Of a stretch of 12,776 bases of DNA, positions 6,282 to 12,776 are shown in pieces. The position numbers and the translations under genes are program-made. Source of the DNA: an uncultured Campylobacter sp. (GTDB taxonomy: Bacteria > Campylobacterota > Campylobacteria > Campylobacterales > Campylobacteraceae); NCBI RefSeq assembly GCF_937997405.1, contig NZ_CALKTL010000010.1, forward strand, positions 1 to 12,776, in the 5' to 3' direction. Position 1 is the stretch's first letter; each line of letters opens with the position of its first letter. The notes under the pieces are model-generated. The model was not told the origin of the DNA. It ran no database searches and saw only the letters and a list, made by a program, of their open reading frames with translations.

Positions 6282-8117
6282 ATGCAGAGCTTTGATGAAA
6301 TTTTAAACGGAAATTTTTGGATAAAGAGGCTTTACGAGAACGGGCTATTGCGCGAGGTAAAGGAGCAGATTGGCACGGAGCTTGAGATAGCGCACGCAAG
6401 CTACATCGAGGTCAAAAAGGAGCACTCGCAGGCGCTGCTTTTTACGAACGTGCGAAACGCGCAGGGCAAACGGATGCCGCCGGTGCTAACCAATATTTTC
6501 GGCTCCTTCGAGGCGTTAAATTTAATCCTCGGCCGCAAACCCGACGAAATTGCCGCTGAGATCGAGAGCCTGCTAAAGCCGAAGCGTCCGCAAAGCTTCG
6601 GCGAAAAGCTTGATTTTTTAGCGCACTTAATCTCGCTTCGTAAAATTTTTATAAAGCGCCTTAGCGATCGCGGCGAGTGCCAACAGGTCGCGCATCTAGG
6701 CGCTGATGTAGATTTGGGCGAGCTTCCCGTGCTTAAGACCTGGGAGAATGACGGCGGCGCGTTCATCACGATGGGGCAGGTTTATACGAAGGATCTGAAC
6801 TCTCAAACGCAAAATCTCGGCATGTATCGCCTGCAAATTTACGGGCGCGACCGCCTGGGGATGCACTGGCAGATACACAAAGACGGTGCTGGCTTTTTCG
6901 ACGAATACCGCAAAGCTGGGCGCAAGATGCCCGTATCCGTGGCGATCGGCGGCGATCCGCTCTATATCTGGTGCGGTCAGGCGCCGCTGCCAAAGGGGAT
7001 TTTTGAGCTGCTGCTTTACGGCTTTATCCGCCGCAGCCCCGCTCGCCTTGTAAAATCGCTTACGAATGAAATTTACGTTCCAGAGGGTGCGGACTACGTG
7101 ATCGAGGGCTTTGTCGATCCCGCAGTAAGCGAGCCGGAGGGACCTTTCGGCGATCACACCGGATATTACACGCCGGTAGAGCCATTCCCGGTGATGGAGG
7201 TTAGCGCGATCACGCACAAGCGCGCGCCCGTATTTCACGCCACCGTCGTAGGCAAGCCGCCGCTTGAGGATAAATTTATGGGGTACGCGACCGAGCGGAT
7301 CTTCTTGCCGCTGTTTCGCACGAGCGCGCCCGATCTGATCGATTATAAAATGCCCGAAAACGGCGTATTTCACAATCTGATTTTGGCTAAGATCGCCGTG
7401 CGCTACCCCGCTGCTGCCAAACAGATCATGCACGCGTTTTGGGGCGTGGGGCAGATGAGCTTCGTAAAACACGCCGTTTTCGTGCCGCAAGACGCGCCGA
7501 GCTTAGATGAGTACGAGGCGCTTACGAAGTACGTCCTAAACCGCATAGGCGCGCGCAGCCTCGTTTTTAGCGAGGGTGTGTGCGATCAGCTCGATCACGC
7601 AAGCCCGAACTCCTGCTTCGGCGGCAAGCTCGGCATCGATGCGACGGTTGATCTAAGCTCGCAGGCGCCGCAAATTTTAAGCGACGAGGAGTTGCTAGCG
7701 AAATTTCAAAGCGAGGAGCCCGCCATTTTGGCGCTTAAGCAGCACTTTTGCGATACGAAAAACCCGCTCGTGCTGATAAACATAGACAAAAAAGAGCTCG
7801 TAGAGCGAAGCTGGCGGCGGCTTTTGAAATTTAGCGAGCATTTTAAAATTTTGATTTTTACCGATGCGGGGAATGATGCGAGCAACCTCTATATGAGCGT
7901 TTGGCGTATCGTAAATAGCATCGATGCGCTGCGCGACGTGTTTGTGGCGCAAGATGATCGTATCTGCATCGACGCTACGAGCAAGCACGAGTGGGAGGGC
8001 TATACGCGCCGGTGGCCGCAGGAGACGCTTTGCAGCCGTGAAGTCGTGTCAAGCCTCATAGAGCGCAGCATCGTGCAGGATGAGCCCAAGCTATTTAAGA
8101 AATTTGAGATTTTTTGA
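6282..8117 (+). CDS. ubiD: UbiD-family prenylated-FMN decarboxylase (menaquinone pathway)
   Basis: This is a 611-residue UbiD-family enzyme that removes the aromatic carboxylate from a prenylated precursor using prenylated FMN made by a UbiX partner. Seen: the cofactor-site stretch with Gly-Met-Tyr-Arg-x-Gln at 180-185 followed by Gly-Met-His-Trp-Gln-Ile-His-Lys at 193-200. Next is AIGGDPLYIW (221-230), then the hallmark box SEPEGPFGDHTGYY at 283-296 containing catalytic-region Glu286. The downstream PVFHATVVGKPP (316-327) and the Glu338/Arg339 region are also conserved. The protein belongs to the longer (about 600-residue) branch, compared with about 497 residues in E. coli. Campylobacter makes menaquinone by the futalosine route and has no ubiquinone, so a role equivalent to MqnL is the likely one (inference from pathway knowledge). 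AAAGG at 6271-6275 is six bases ahead of the ATG, overlapping the preceding stop. ubiX is not in the window. Confidence 0.93.
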   Translation: MQSFDEILNGNFWIKRLYENGLLREVKEQIGTELEIAHASYIEVKKEHSQALLFTNVRNAQGKRMPPVLTNIFGSFEALNLILGRKPDEIAAEIESLLKPKRPQSFGEKLDFLAHLISLRKIFIKRLSDRGECQQVAHLGADVDLGELPVLKTWENDGGAFITMGQVYTKDLNSQTQNLGMYRLQIYGRDRLGMHWQIHKDGAGFFDEYRKAGRKMPVSVAIGGDPLYIWCGQAPLPKGIFELLLYGFIRRSPARLVKSLTNEIYVPEGADYVIEGFVDPAVSEPEGPFGDHTGYYTPVEPFPVMEVSAITHKRAPVFHATVVGKPPLEDKFMGYATERIFLPLFRTSAPDLIDYKMPENGVFHNLILAKIAVRYPAAAKQIMHAFWGVGQMSFVKHAVFVPQDAPSLDEYEALTKYVLNRIGARSLVFSEGVCDQLDHASPNSCFGGKLGIDATVDLSSQAPQILSDEELLAKFQSEEPAILALKQHFCDTKNPLVLINIDKKELVERSWRRLLKFSEHFKILIFTDAGNDASNLYMSVWRIVNSIDALRDVFVAQDDRICIDATSKHEWEGYTRRWPQETLCSREVVSSLIERSIVQDEPKLFKKFEIF

Positions 8118-8190
8118 GGGTGCGGGGCTGAATTTCGCGCGGATTTGAAATTTTAAAATTTAGCTTTGGTTTTAAGGGTAGGTCGTGCGT

Positions 8191-8220
8191 TAAATTTAGA
8201 TAAAATTTCATCTAAATTTA
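8191..8220. repeat. 11-bp perfect inverted repeat ahead of metI
   Basis: TAAATTTAGAT (8191-8201) and ATCTAAATTTA (8210-8220) are exact reverse complements separated by 8 bases. It has no T-tract on either side, so it is not a standard terminator, although it lies about 75 bp after the ubiD stop. It could be an operator-like site or one more member of the AAATTT palindrome set. Confidence 0.6.
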
Positions 8221-8223
8221 CGG

Positions 8224-8268
8224 GCCCTAAGCGGTAAAATTTCATAAAATTTACCGCCGCGCGAGGGC
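8224..8268. repeat. Nested two-part hairpin ahead of metI
   Basis: GCGGTAAA (8231-8238) pairs with TTTACCGC (8250-8257) around an 11-base loop. Outside it GCCCT (8224-8228) pairs with AGGGC (8264-8268) across an asymmetric internal loop. The two stems together contain several G-C pairs, unlike the purely A/T palindromes around it, which makes an RNA structure in the metI leader plausible. No known leader RNA class is recognised. Confidence 0.45.
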
Positions 8269-8380
8269 TAAAATTTTAAGGCGTAAAATTTGCTGCAGCG
8301 GAAATTTTAAAATTTCAAAAATTTTAAAGCGGCAAAAAAGCTCGATATAGCGCAAAAGGGCGCAAATTGAAAGGATATAA

Positions 8381-9055
8381 ATGATAGAGTGGATACAAAA
8401 TTTTTTTAGTGGCGTGATTCCGAAGCTGCTGCTAAACGCGACGCTGGAGACGCTGTATATGACCTTCGTAAGCACCGCTTTGGCGTTTATTTTGGGGCTT
8501 GTGCTTGCGATCGTGCTTATCCTTACGCGTCGCGGCGGGCTCTGCGAAAACCGCATCGTTTACGCCGTGCTGGACGTCGTGATAAACACGCTGCGAAGCT
8601 TTCCGTTTATAATTTTGCTGATCGTGCTCTTTCCGCTTACAAAGCTTCTTGTGGGCACGAGCATCGGCACCACCGCGGCGATCGTGCCGCTTACTATCGG
8701 CTCGGCCCCCTTTATCGCTCGCCTCATCGAAAGCGCTCTGCTAGAGGTCGATAGCGGCGTAATCGAGGCGGCGAAGAGCTTCGGCGCGAGCAAGACGCAG
8801 ATAATCTTTCGCGTAATGTTCGTCGAGGCGCTACCTAGCATCATCGGCGCGATTACTCTGACGCTCATCGTCATCATCGGATTTACGGCGATGGCGGGCA
8901 CGGTCGGCGGCGGCGGGCTCGGCGACGTGGCGATCCGCTACGGCTTTCAGCGCTTCCGCCCCGATATAATGGCATACACCGTCGTGATTCTGATCGTGCT
9001 TGTGCAGATCATACAAAGCATTGGAAATTTACTCTATAAAATCACGAAAAAGTAG
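8381..9055 (+). CDS. metI: Methionine ABC transporter permease
   Basis: This is the inner-membrane subunit of the MetNIQ importer (D/L-methionine), 224 residues, close to the 217 of E. coli MetI. Seen: an N-terminal segment, then about five hydrophobic helices (roughly 22-48, 60-90, 95-120, 150-172 and 196-218). The EAA loop is at 129-151 (Glu-Ala-Ala-x-x-x-Gly followed by a Phe-x-x-x-x-x-Pro region), which contacts the MetN ATPase. A Gly-rich AGTVGGGGLGD turn at 172-182 is typical of MetI. The start is supported by AAGGA five bases upstream. Normally metN and metQ adjoin metI; here neither does: ubiD ends 263 bp upstream and about 1 kb downstream is gene-free. It may pair with subunits encoded elsewhere, or be a leftover of a broken operon. 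The reading frame itself looks intact. Confidence 0.92.
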   Translation: MIEWIQNFFSGVIPKLLLNATLETLYMTFVSTALAFILGLVLAIVLILTRRGGLCENRIVYAVLDVVINTLRSFPFIILLIVLFPLTKLLVGTSIGTTAAIVPLTIGSAPFIARLIESALLEVDSGVIEAAKSFGASKTQIIFRVMFVEALPSIIGAITLTLIVIIGFTAMAGTVGGGGLGDVAIRYGFQRFRPDIMAYTVVILIVLVQIIQSIGNLLYKITKK

Positions 9056-9185
9056 GCTCAAACCCATAGCTTAACGAGATATCAAATATTTTCTATTAGT
9101 ATAAAATTGCGAAAAGTAGATCTTAAACTATAGATCGTTCGTTTGTATAACCCGTTTACCAAACTATAAAATTATAAAAATGTAG
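9035..9185 (+). repeat. Three diverged repeats at an exact 65-bp spacing, starting in metI
   Basis: The last 21 bases of metI (9035-9055, TATAAAATCACGAAAA then AGTAG) reappear as TATAAAATTGCGAAAAGTAG at 9100-9119 and as TATAAAATTATAAAAA then TGTAG at 9165-9185. Starts are 65 bp apart both times. Similarity runs on for some 20 bases after GTAG in each copy (AACCCATAG, AAACTATAG, AACGCTATG). The copies are diverged, so they may be old tandem duplications of the 3' end of metI. Confidence 0.5.
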
Positions 9186-9375
9186 GTTTGCAACGCTATG
9201 AATACCGCTTAAAATTCTATAATCGCGAGCAGTTAGATTTACCTGCCGTCAAGGTTTAAATTTTAGGCTTTGTGTAGCTAAAGCAAAGCTCGCACAAGAC
9301 TTATTTTGCGTAGAGTAAGCTTTATTTTTATAACAGGTCGCATCTTTGAAGCGAACGATCGAAACTGCGCTGGGT

Positions 9376-9508
9376 AATTTTAAAATTCACAGGCAAGATT
9401 TAGGTGCAGAATTTTAAAATTTCATTGTATAAAATTTAAATTTAGCCTAAATTTTAATGAGAAGCGTAAGTTGAAATTTGAAATTCTAAAGCACGGAATT
9501 TTAAAATT
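9376..9508. repeat. Cluster of AATTTTAAAATT palindromes
   Basis: Exact 12-bp palindromes AATTTTAAAATT occur at 9376-9387, 9410-9421 and 9497-9508, with near copies continuing to about 9590. The same core is found ahead of metI. They may reflect genome-wide word preference, nucleoid-protein binding or A/T drift in a region free of genes. Confidence 0.55.
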
Positions 9509-9976
9509 TTAAAAATTTAGACCTTACGAAATTTTGCTTATAAATTCTAAGACAAGCAGTTTTAAAATTTTATAATTTTAAGTTTTGCAAGATCTTTCTT
9601 ATACAATTTCACTTTTACTTCGAAATTTCGTAGCTTCACTTTTAAAATATAAAGCGCAGGATATAAATAAAAGGCACCGGCCTTAGCAATAAAAGCCAAT
9701 AATGATAGTATTGCCGCTTTGATAAGCTTTTTTGGCTTTGGTAAAAGAACCTAAGATTGCGCCAGTTCTTTAAAGATAAAGCAGACTATGAAATTCCCCT
9801 GCGAATTGAGCCTAAATTCTTTCGTATCGCAGAATTTTAAAACGGCATAGAATTTTATGAATTGCCTTGCGCCGCTTTCGGTAAATTTCATGCGGGCGGA
9901 TACGGCGCGTTTAATAAGATCGTTATCGCATAAGAGCGAATCTATGAAATTTATCTAGTGCGTAGCATCTAAATTT

Positions 9977-10004
9977 AAAAAGGGGCGAGAAATCTATCGC
10001 CCCT
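9977..10004 (-). terminator. Rho-independent terminator of the autotransporter gene
   Basis: Read on the minus strand: AGGGGCGA, an 8-base loop, TCGCCCCT, then a run of T (complement of the A run 9977-9981). The 8-bp G/C-rich stem is perfect and it begins about 60 bp after the autotransporter stop codon. On the plus strand the stem is followed only by GAAATTTT, so it would work less well in that direction. Confidence 0.85.
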
Positions 10005-10034
10005 GAAATTTTAAGTATAGGATTTGATTTTATA

Positions 10035-10064
10035 GATGTGTGAGCTAGGGCTTACGCATCTTTT
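10035..10064 (+). terminator. Plus-strand hairpin terminator without an obvious gene
   Basis: GATGTGTGAGC (10035-10045), loop TAGG, GCTTACGCATC (10050-10060), then TTTTATTT. As plus-strand RNA all 11 positions pair, two of them as G-U wobbles. As minus-strand RNA those two become A-C mismatches, and there is no T-tract on that side. The element is therefore directional for rightward transcription, either metI read-through or an unannotated small RNA. Confidence 0.55.
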
Positions 10065-10066
10065 AT

Positions 10067-12776
10067 TTAAAACATAATCTCAAACCCTGCATTGATAGCA
10101 CCGCCTCTTGTTTTGCCTACGTAGCCCTTGCCTCCTAGGCTAAAGATAAGGTTTTTGCTATCGTATTTATAGCCTGCTTCAAATACTCCGGTTGAGCCTT
10201 TTAGGCTAGGCTTAGGAGCGTCAAGTCCCATAGTAGATGCTTTAGCATCCCCACTAAACTCATACTCATAAGCGCCTCCAAAGTATAGGTTATGCTCGTC
10301 TTTAAGATTTATAGTATCTCTAAGACCCGCTCTTAGCCTATTAGATGTAACGCTATCAAAGTGATATCTCTCGCCAGAGCTTATAGAGGCATCGGCATCA
10401 TCCGTGTAAGCATATAGCCATTTAGTATAAACGTCTAGTTTATTACTTTGGCTTAGATCAAAGATCTGACCTATTCCTATATGAGTAGCCATATAGGTTG
10501 AGCTGATATCAAACTTCTCATTATGAGCTAATACTCCAGGAGCTATGGCATAGGTCCAGTCGTTACTATTGTAGTCGCTGCTTATCTTACCTACGTGAAA
10601 GCTTGCATCAAGGTAGGTGCCGCTAGTAAAGTTTTGCTTTAGCATCAAGCCTCCGCCTATATACTCGCTATCTCCGTCTGCATGTAGGCCATTATCTAAG
10701 TAGCTATCGTAGTTTGCTTTTCCATATTCTACGAATACTCCGCTTAAGATATCTCCTGCGAAATTCTCAGTTAAGCTGGCTAGTCCTGCTGCAACGCCGT
10801 AGCCTTTAGAATTTACGTGCGAACCAGTCTCGTACCTTAGATCATAAGCTTCGCTTATAGCAAAAGGAAATAGCTCTAAATGACCGTCAGGTATTAGCTT
10901 ATCTAGGTAGTTAGTGATTAACTCGCTTCCGCTCTTTAAGCTGGCTAAGCTTGCAGCACGGGTTTCGGCGAAGGATTTAGCGTCATCCTTTACTTTTTTC
11001 TTGCCGCTAAATTTAAGATCCAATGCTTTTCCGTTTGCATCTACCATAGCATATGTTTCATAATCTATGGTAGCTCCTTGTTGTACTTTGGTTTGCAAGT
11101 GATCTGCATTAGGAAGAAGTAATCGTCCGCTTCCTTGCTTATCAATAAGATGGATCGTGCTGGTATCTCCTACATCGGTATTGCCACTAACGTAAGCGGT
11201 GATCTTACCTCTCATATTGCTTAGATCAGTATTAGCCGTAGGATCGGTAAGCTTAATCATCGAATCGCCGTCTTTAACGGTAGGAGGCATAAAGATATTG
11301 ATATCGTCAAATCCTCCGATATTCTTGGCGGTGATCGAATTAGGAGCTGCTGGATTGGTAGTATTTTTACCTACGTTTAGAGTGCTTCCCGCTCCGCCGG
11401 TGATATTTCCGATATTATTGCCGCCGGTTAAATTTACGGTAGAGTTATTGCCGCCGTTGATATTTAAGCCGTTGAAATTCGTAGGACTGTTTGGATCTTC
11501 GTTAACTACGTTTATTACAGGATTTGGGATCGGATTGTATCTATTGATCTCATCGTTTCCAAACTCGCCGCCGGTGATATTTCTAGACGTAAGCTTGCTT
11601 CCTTGAATTAAGATAGATTGATCGTCACTGCTCTTAATTAAGCCTTTTAGCATTATATCGTAGGTGGTAGAGTTTTTAAGCGTAAACTCACTGGTCGTTT
11701 GCTTAGCCTTCTCGGTAAAGCTTGTAAAGGTATTGCCAGCATTTCGGATAAGGTGATACTCTTTACCCTCTTCGATATTAAGTGAGCCATAGGTATCTTT
11801 ATCTACGTCATACTCTTCACCGTTTAGTTTAAATTTAGCGTTATTAATGTCTGTATCGGCATTAGTAGTTAAATTTAAAGCAGCCCTATCGATAGCTCCG
11901 TTAGTAGCTGCGGTAACCCCGTCGAAGTTAAGAGCATTGAAATTCTTAATATCGCCTGCGGTTTTTTGAGTGTGAGCGTTATTTACGTTTAGGGTGTTGC
12001 CACTATTATTGCCTCTTGCGTTAGATGCATCGTCAGAGCCATAGAGCTTGCCTGATAATGCGCCTGCATTAAAATTTATAACGTTATTGCTGACTTTACC
12101 GCTTGAGCTAGCGTTATTACCTGCGATGACATCGCCGATATTTGTTCCACCATTGATCTCTACCGTATTGTCGTGGATATCTAAGGTATCGCTCGCTGCA
12201 GTGCTTCCGCCGTAAATTTTCTTACCATTTAGATTGCCCGCATTGGCATCAATGATGACAGTATTGTTTTTATTCCTATCAAGTGAGTGACCGTTATTTG
12301 CTGCATTGGTAATTTTATTGAGTTCGGTTTCGCCATAGTCGAATTCCCCATCCCAGTTTCTAGTCTGTGTGCCTTTCGAATATTGTAATTTTTTGAGGCT
12401 TGCATCGGTTTTATAGCTTTCTCCTACGAAGCTATATTCGTTTGCGTTCTTGATAGTATAGACTTGATCTTTTTGGATAGTGCGATCAAGCTGATTGATC
12501 GTTCCATTTGTTTTATTGATTAGCGTATATTGCGTATTATCGGCTAATTTATCAGAATTTACGCTAATTTTAGTACCGCTTAGATCGGTAGGATGACCAT
12601 CTGTTAAAGTTAACGCAGTATCGCTGCCTGAAAAACCGTCTGGAACGTTGAAATTTAGCTTACCTGCACCAGATATATTTTTAGCTGTAATTTTACCAGG
12701 TACTAGTGGATTGTTGCTATCTTTACCTACGTTTATCGTATCGTCGCTATTGGCTCTTATCTCGCCCGTGCTGGGA
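10067..12776 (-). CDS. Autotransporter adhesin-like protein, N-terminus beyond window
   Basis: This is a type V (AIDA-type) secreted surface protein: the passenger is exposed outside the cell and the C-terminal barrel sits in the outer membrane. The frame has no stop from its TAA (10067-10069) to the right edge, giving 902 visible residues; signal peptide and start are off-window. The first Met encountered (11653) is residue 375 of the fragment and lies mid-passenger, so it is not the start. Passenger, residues 1-590: Asn/Gly/Thr/Asp-rich, no cysteine, beta-helix-like, with three longer repeats at 12-87, 261-344 and 465-545 (TLNVGK...ITAKNI...LTD...LI) and shorter ones of about 30 residues between. 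A helical linker (about 593-627, KDDAKSFAETRAASLASLKSG) leads to a barrel of about 265 residues (638-902) of alternating aromatic strands ending in Phe-Glu-Ile-Met-Phe. The codon choice (CTA, TTA, ATA, AGG-type) differs from metG and ubiD, as in acquired or fast-evolving surface genes. The ligand is unknown. Confidence 0.9.
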   Translation of the reverse strand, partial: PSTGEIRANSDDTINVGKDSNNPLVPGKITAKNISGAGKLNFNVPDGFSGSDTALTLTDGHPTDLSGTKISVNSDKLADNTQYTLINKTNGTINQLDRTIQKDQVYTIKNANEYSFVGESYKTDASLKKLQYSKGTQTRNWDGEFDYGETELNKITNAANNGHSLDRNKNNTVIIDANAGNLNGKKIYGGSTAASDTLDIHDNTVEINGGTNIGDVIAGNNASSSGKVSNNVINFNAGALSGKLYGSDDASNARGNNSGNTLNVNNAHTQKTAGDIKNFNALNFDGVTAATNGAIDRAALNLTTNADTDINNAKFKLNGEEYDVDKDTYGSLNIEEGKEYHLIRNAGNTFTSFTEKAKQTTSEFTLKNSTTYDIMLKGLIKSSDDQSILIQGSKLTSRNITGGEFGNDEINRYNPIPNPVINVVNEDPNSPTNFNGLNINGGNNSTVNLTGGNNIGNITGGAGSTLNVGKNTTNPAAPNSITAKNIGGFDDINIFMPPTVKDGDSMIKLTDPTANTDLSNMRGKITAYVSGNTDVGDTSTIHLIDKQGSGRLLLPNADHLQTKVQQGATIDYETYAMVDANGKALDLKFSGKKKVKDDAKSFAETRAASLASLKSGSELITNYLDKLIPDGHLELFPFAISEAYDLRYETGSHVNSKGYGVAAGLASLTENFAGDILSGVFVEYGKANYDSYLDNGLHADGDSEYIGGGLMLKQNFTSGTYLDASFHVGKISSDYNSNDWTYAIAPGVLAHNEKFDISSTYMATHIGIGQIFDLSQSNKLDVYTKWLYAYTDDADASISSGERYHFDSVTSNRLRAGLRDTINLKDEHNLYFGGAYEYEFSGDAKASTMGLDAPKPSLKGSTGVFEAGYKYDSKNLIFSLGGKGYVGKTRGGAINAGFEIMF
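11141..11383 (-). repeat. Passenger repeat C (about 81 residues)
   Basis: Starts with TLNVGKNTTNP, continues through ITAKNIGGFDDINI, then MIKLTDP, a Asp-Leu-Ser segment and ends IHLID. It shares the 14-base string TTTACCTACGTTTA (plus strand, 11366-11379) with repeat A. It is the last copy before the linker and barrel. Confidence 0.6.
11744..11995 (-). repeat. Passenger repeat B (about 84 residues, most diverged)
   Basis: Starts TLNVNNAHTQ, passes through IKNFNALNFDG and ALNLTTN, and ends YHLIR. The order of motifs equals copies A and C, but the Gly-Lys after Asn-Val and the ITAKNI core have drifted. Confidence 0.45.
11999..12268 (-). repeat. Three short (about 30-residue) passenger repeats
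   Basis: Successive units begin NNTVIIDANAG (12268), NTVEINGGTN (12169) and NVINFNAG (12085), each with a second half containing Gly-x-x-IYGG, Gly-Asp-Val-Ile-Ala-Gly or Gly-Lys-Leu-Tyr-Gly. The spacing of 28-33 residues and Asn ladders fit beta-helix rungs. A related stretch (STVNLTGGNNIGNITGG) precedes repeat C. Confidence 0.5.
12515..12742 (-). repeat. Passenger repeat A (about 76 residues)
   Basis: Starts TINVGKDSNNP, continues ITAKNISGAGKLNF, then ALTLTDG, Asp-Leu-Ser and ends YTLIN. It is the clearest partner of repeat C in both protein and DNA (shared TTTACCTACGTTTA at 12722-12735). Confidence 0.6.

Larger units (their letters stand above)
8118..8380. other. Non-coding leader between ubiD and metI with inverted repeats
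   Basis: No credible gene is seen here. The stretch holds many A/T words, including two exact AAATTTTAAAATTT palindromes at 8148-8161 and 8302-8315, and two hairpin-forming elements listed separately. AAGGA at 8371-8375, five bases before the metI ATG, is a good ribosome binding site. I could not identify a convincing -35/-10 pair or a known riboswitch; a leader of this length ahead of a methionine transporter gene would be a natural place for one. Confidence 0.5.
9056..10066. other. About 1 kb without a convincing gene between convergent metI and autotransporter
   Basis: No long reading frame exists on either strand. The left part holds the 65-bp-spaced repeats, the middle (about 9370-9600) is very A/T-rich with AATTTTAAAATT palindromes, and the right part (9660-9960) is less A/T-biased with short inverted repeats: AAAGCCAA/TTGGCTTT (9692-9699, 9732-9739) and AAAGAAC/GTTCTTT (9744-9750, 9765-9771). 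The largest tidy small frame I noticed is 33 codons (9857-9958, +), whose frame continues upstream to 9788 across a single TAG; it has no clear ribosome site and no recognisable homology. It may be a decayed gene, or chance. Two terminators close the region. Confidence 0.5.

Noticed and set aside
6696..7490. 264-codon minus-strand frame within ubiD
   Set aside because: Lies wholly opposite strongly conserved UbiD sequence and has no family resemblance; a shadow caused by GC-rich codon use.
9261..9330. Possible tRNA or terminator around the TTGTG/CACAA inverted repeat downstream of metI
   Set aside because: No cloverleaf can be drawn and the stems are short with a bulge; the later T-rich run is preceded only by a 4-bp stem.
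9857..9958. 33-codon frame in the spacer as a small protein gene
   Set aside because: No clear ribosome site, no recognisable motif and an ordinary length for chance; kept only as a remark in the spacer entry.
11199..11606. 135-codon plus-strand frame opposite the autotransporter passenger
   Set aside because: It is the antisense of the Asn/Gly/Thr-rich repeat region; the hydrophobic Leu/Pro/Ile composition is just the mirror of that codon use, and no ribosome site is seen.
11800..12776. CRISPR-like regularity in the right end
   Set aside because: The repetition is at protein level with diverged codons and coding periodicity; there are no identical direct repeats with unique spacers.

Overview
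The window looks like a chromosomal segment of an Epsilonproteobacterium, most likely a Campylobacter of the higher-GC oral group (C. gracilis, C. showae, C. curvus or C. rectus type). This is inferred from the recognisable proteins (a two-domain MetG, a long UbiD, a MetI permease, a Campylobacter-style phosphoribosyltransferase and an AIDA-type autotransporter) and from the abundance of AAATTT / TAAATTTA / AAATTTTAAAATTT words in spacers and genes. No RNA gene, insertion sequence, integrase, CRISPR array or phage gene is visible.

Layout, + strand, 1-8117. The 3' part of a purine-type phosphoribosyltransferase (3-386) is followed by a spacer of AAATTT palindromes. Then comes a tightly packed run of genes, probably one transcript. 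It comprises a GT39-like polytopic membrane protein (497-1705), a FimT/GspH-type pseudopilin (1733-2434), methionyl-tRNA synthetase metG (2464-4461), a Lys/Ala-rich histone H1-like protein (4464-5294), a Mur-ligase-N-terminal-like gene split by a +1 frameshift (5294-6272), and a UbiD-family decarboxylase (6282-8117). The spacings after metG are 2 bp, a 1-base stop/start overlap and 9 bp, which is strong evidence of co-transcription.

Middle, 8118-10066. A 263-bp leader with inverted repeats precedes a lone metI permease gene (8381-9055), with no metN or metQ beside it. It is followed by about 1 kb without a convincing gene. That kilobase holds three diverged repeats spaced exactly 65 bp apart (the first is the 3' end of metI), a cluster of AATTTTAAAATT palindromes, and two hairpin terminators of opposite orientation near 10 kb.

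Right end, - strand, 10067-12776. This is one very large autotransporter reading frame. It is open without a stop from its TAA at 10067 to the window edge (902 residues visible, N-terminus missing). It has a modular Asn/Gly/Thr-rich passenger with three copies of a roughly 80-residue repeat, a helical linker and a C-terminal beta-barrel ending in Phe. A start at the first Met (11653) would cut the passenger in half. Functionally the left run mixes housekeeping (translation, quinone synthesis) with envelope functions, while the right end is an accessory surface-protein locus. I found no wholly new system. The most useful leads are the modular passenger, the frameshifted gene, the H1-like protein embedded in the metG-ubiD operon, and the structured non-coding kilobase after metI.
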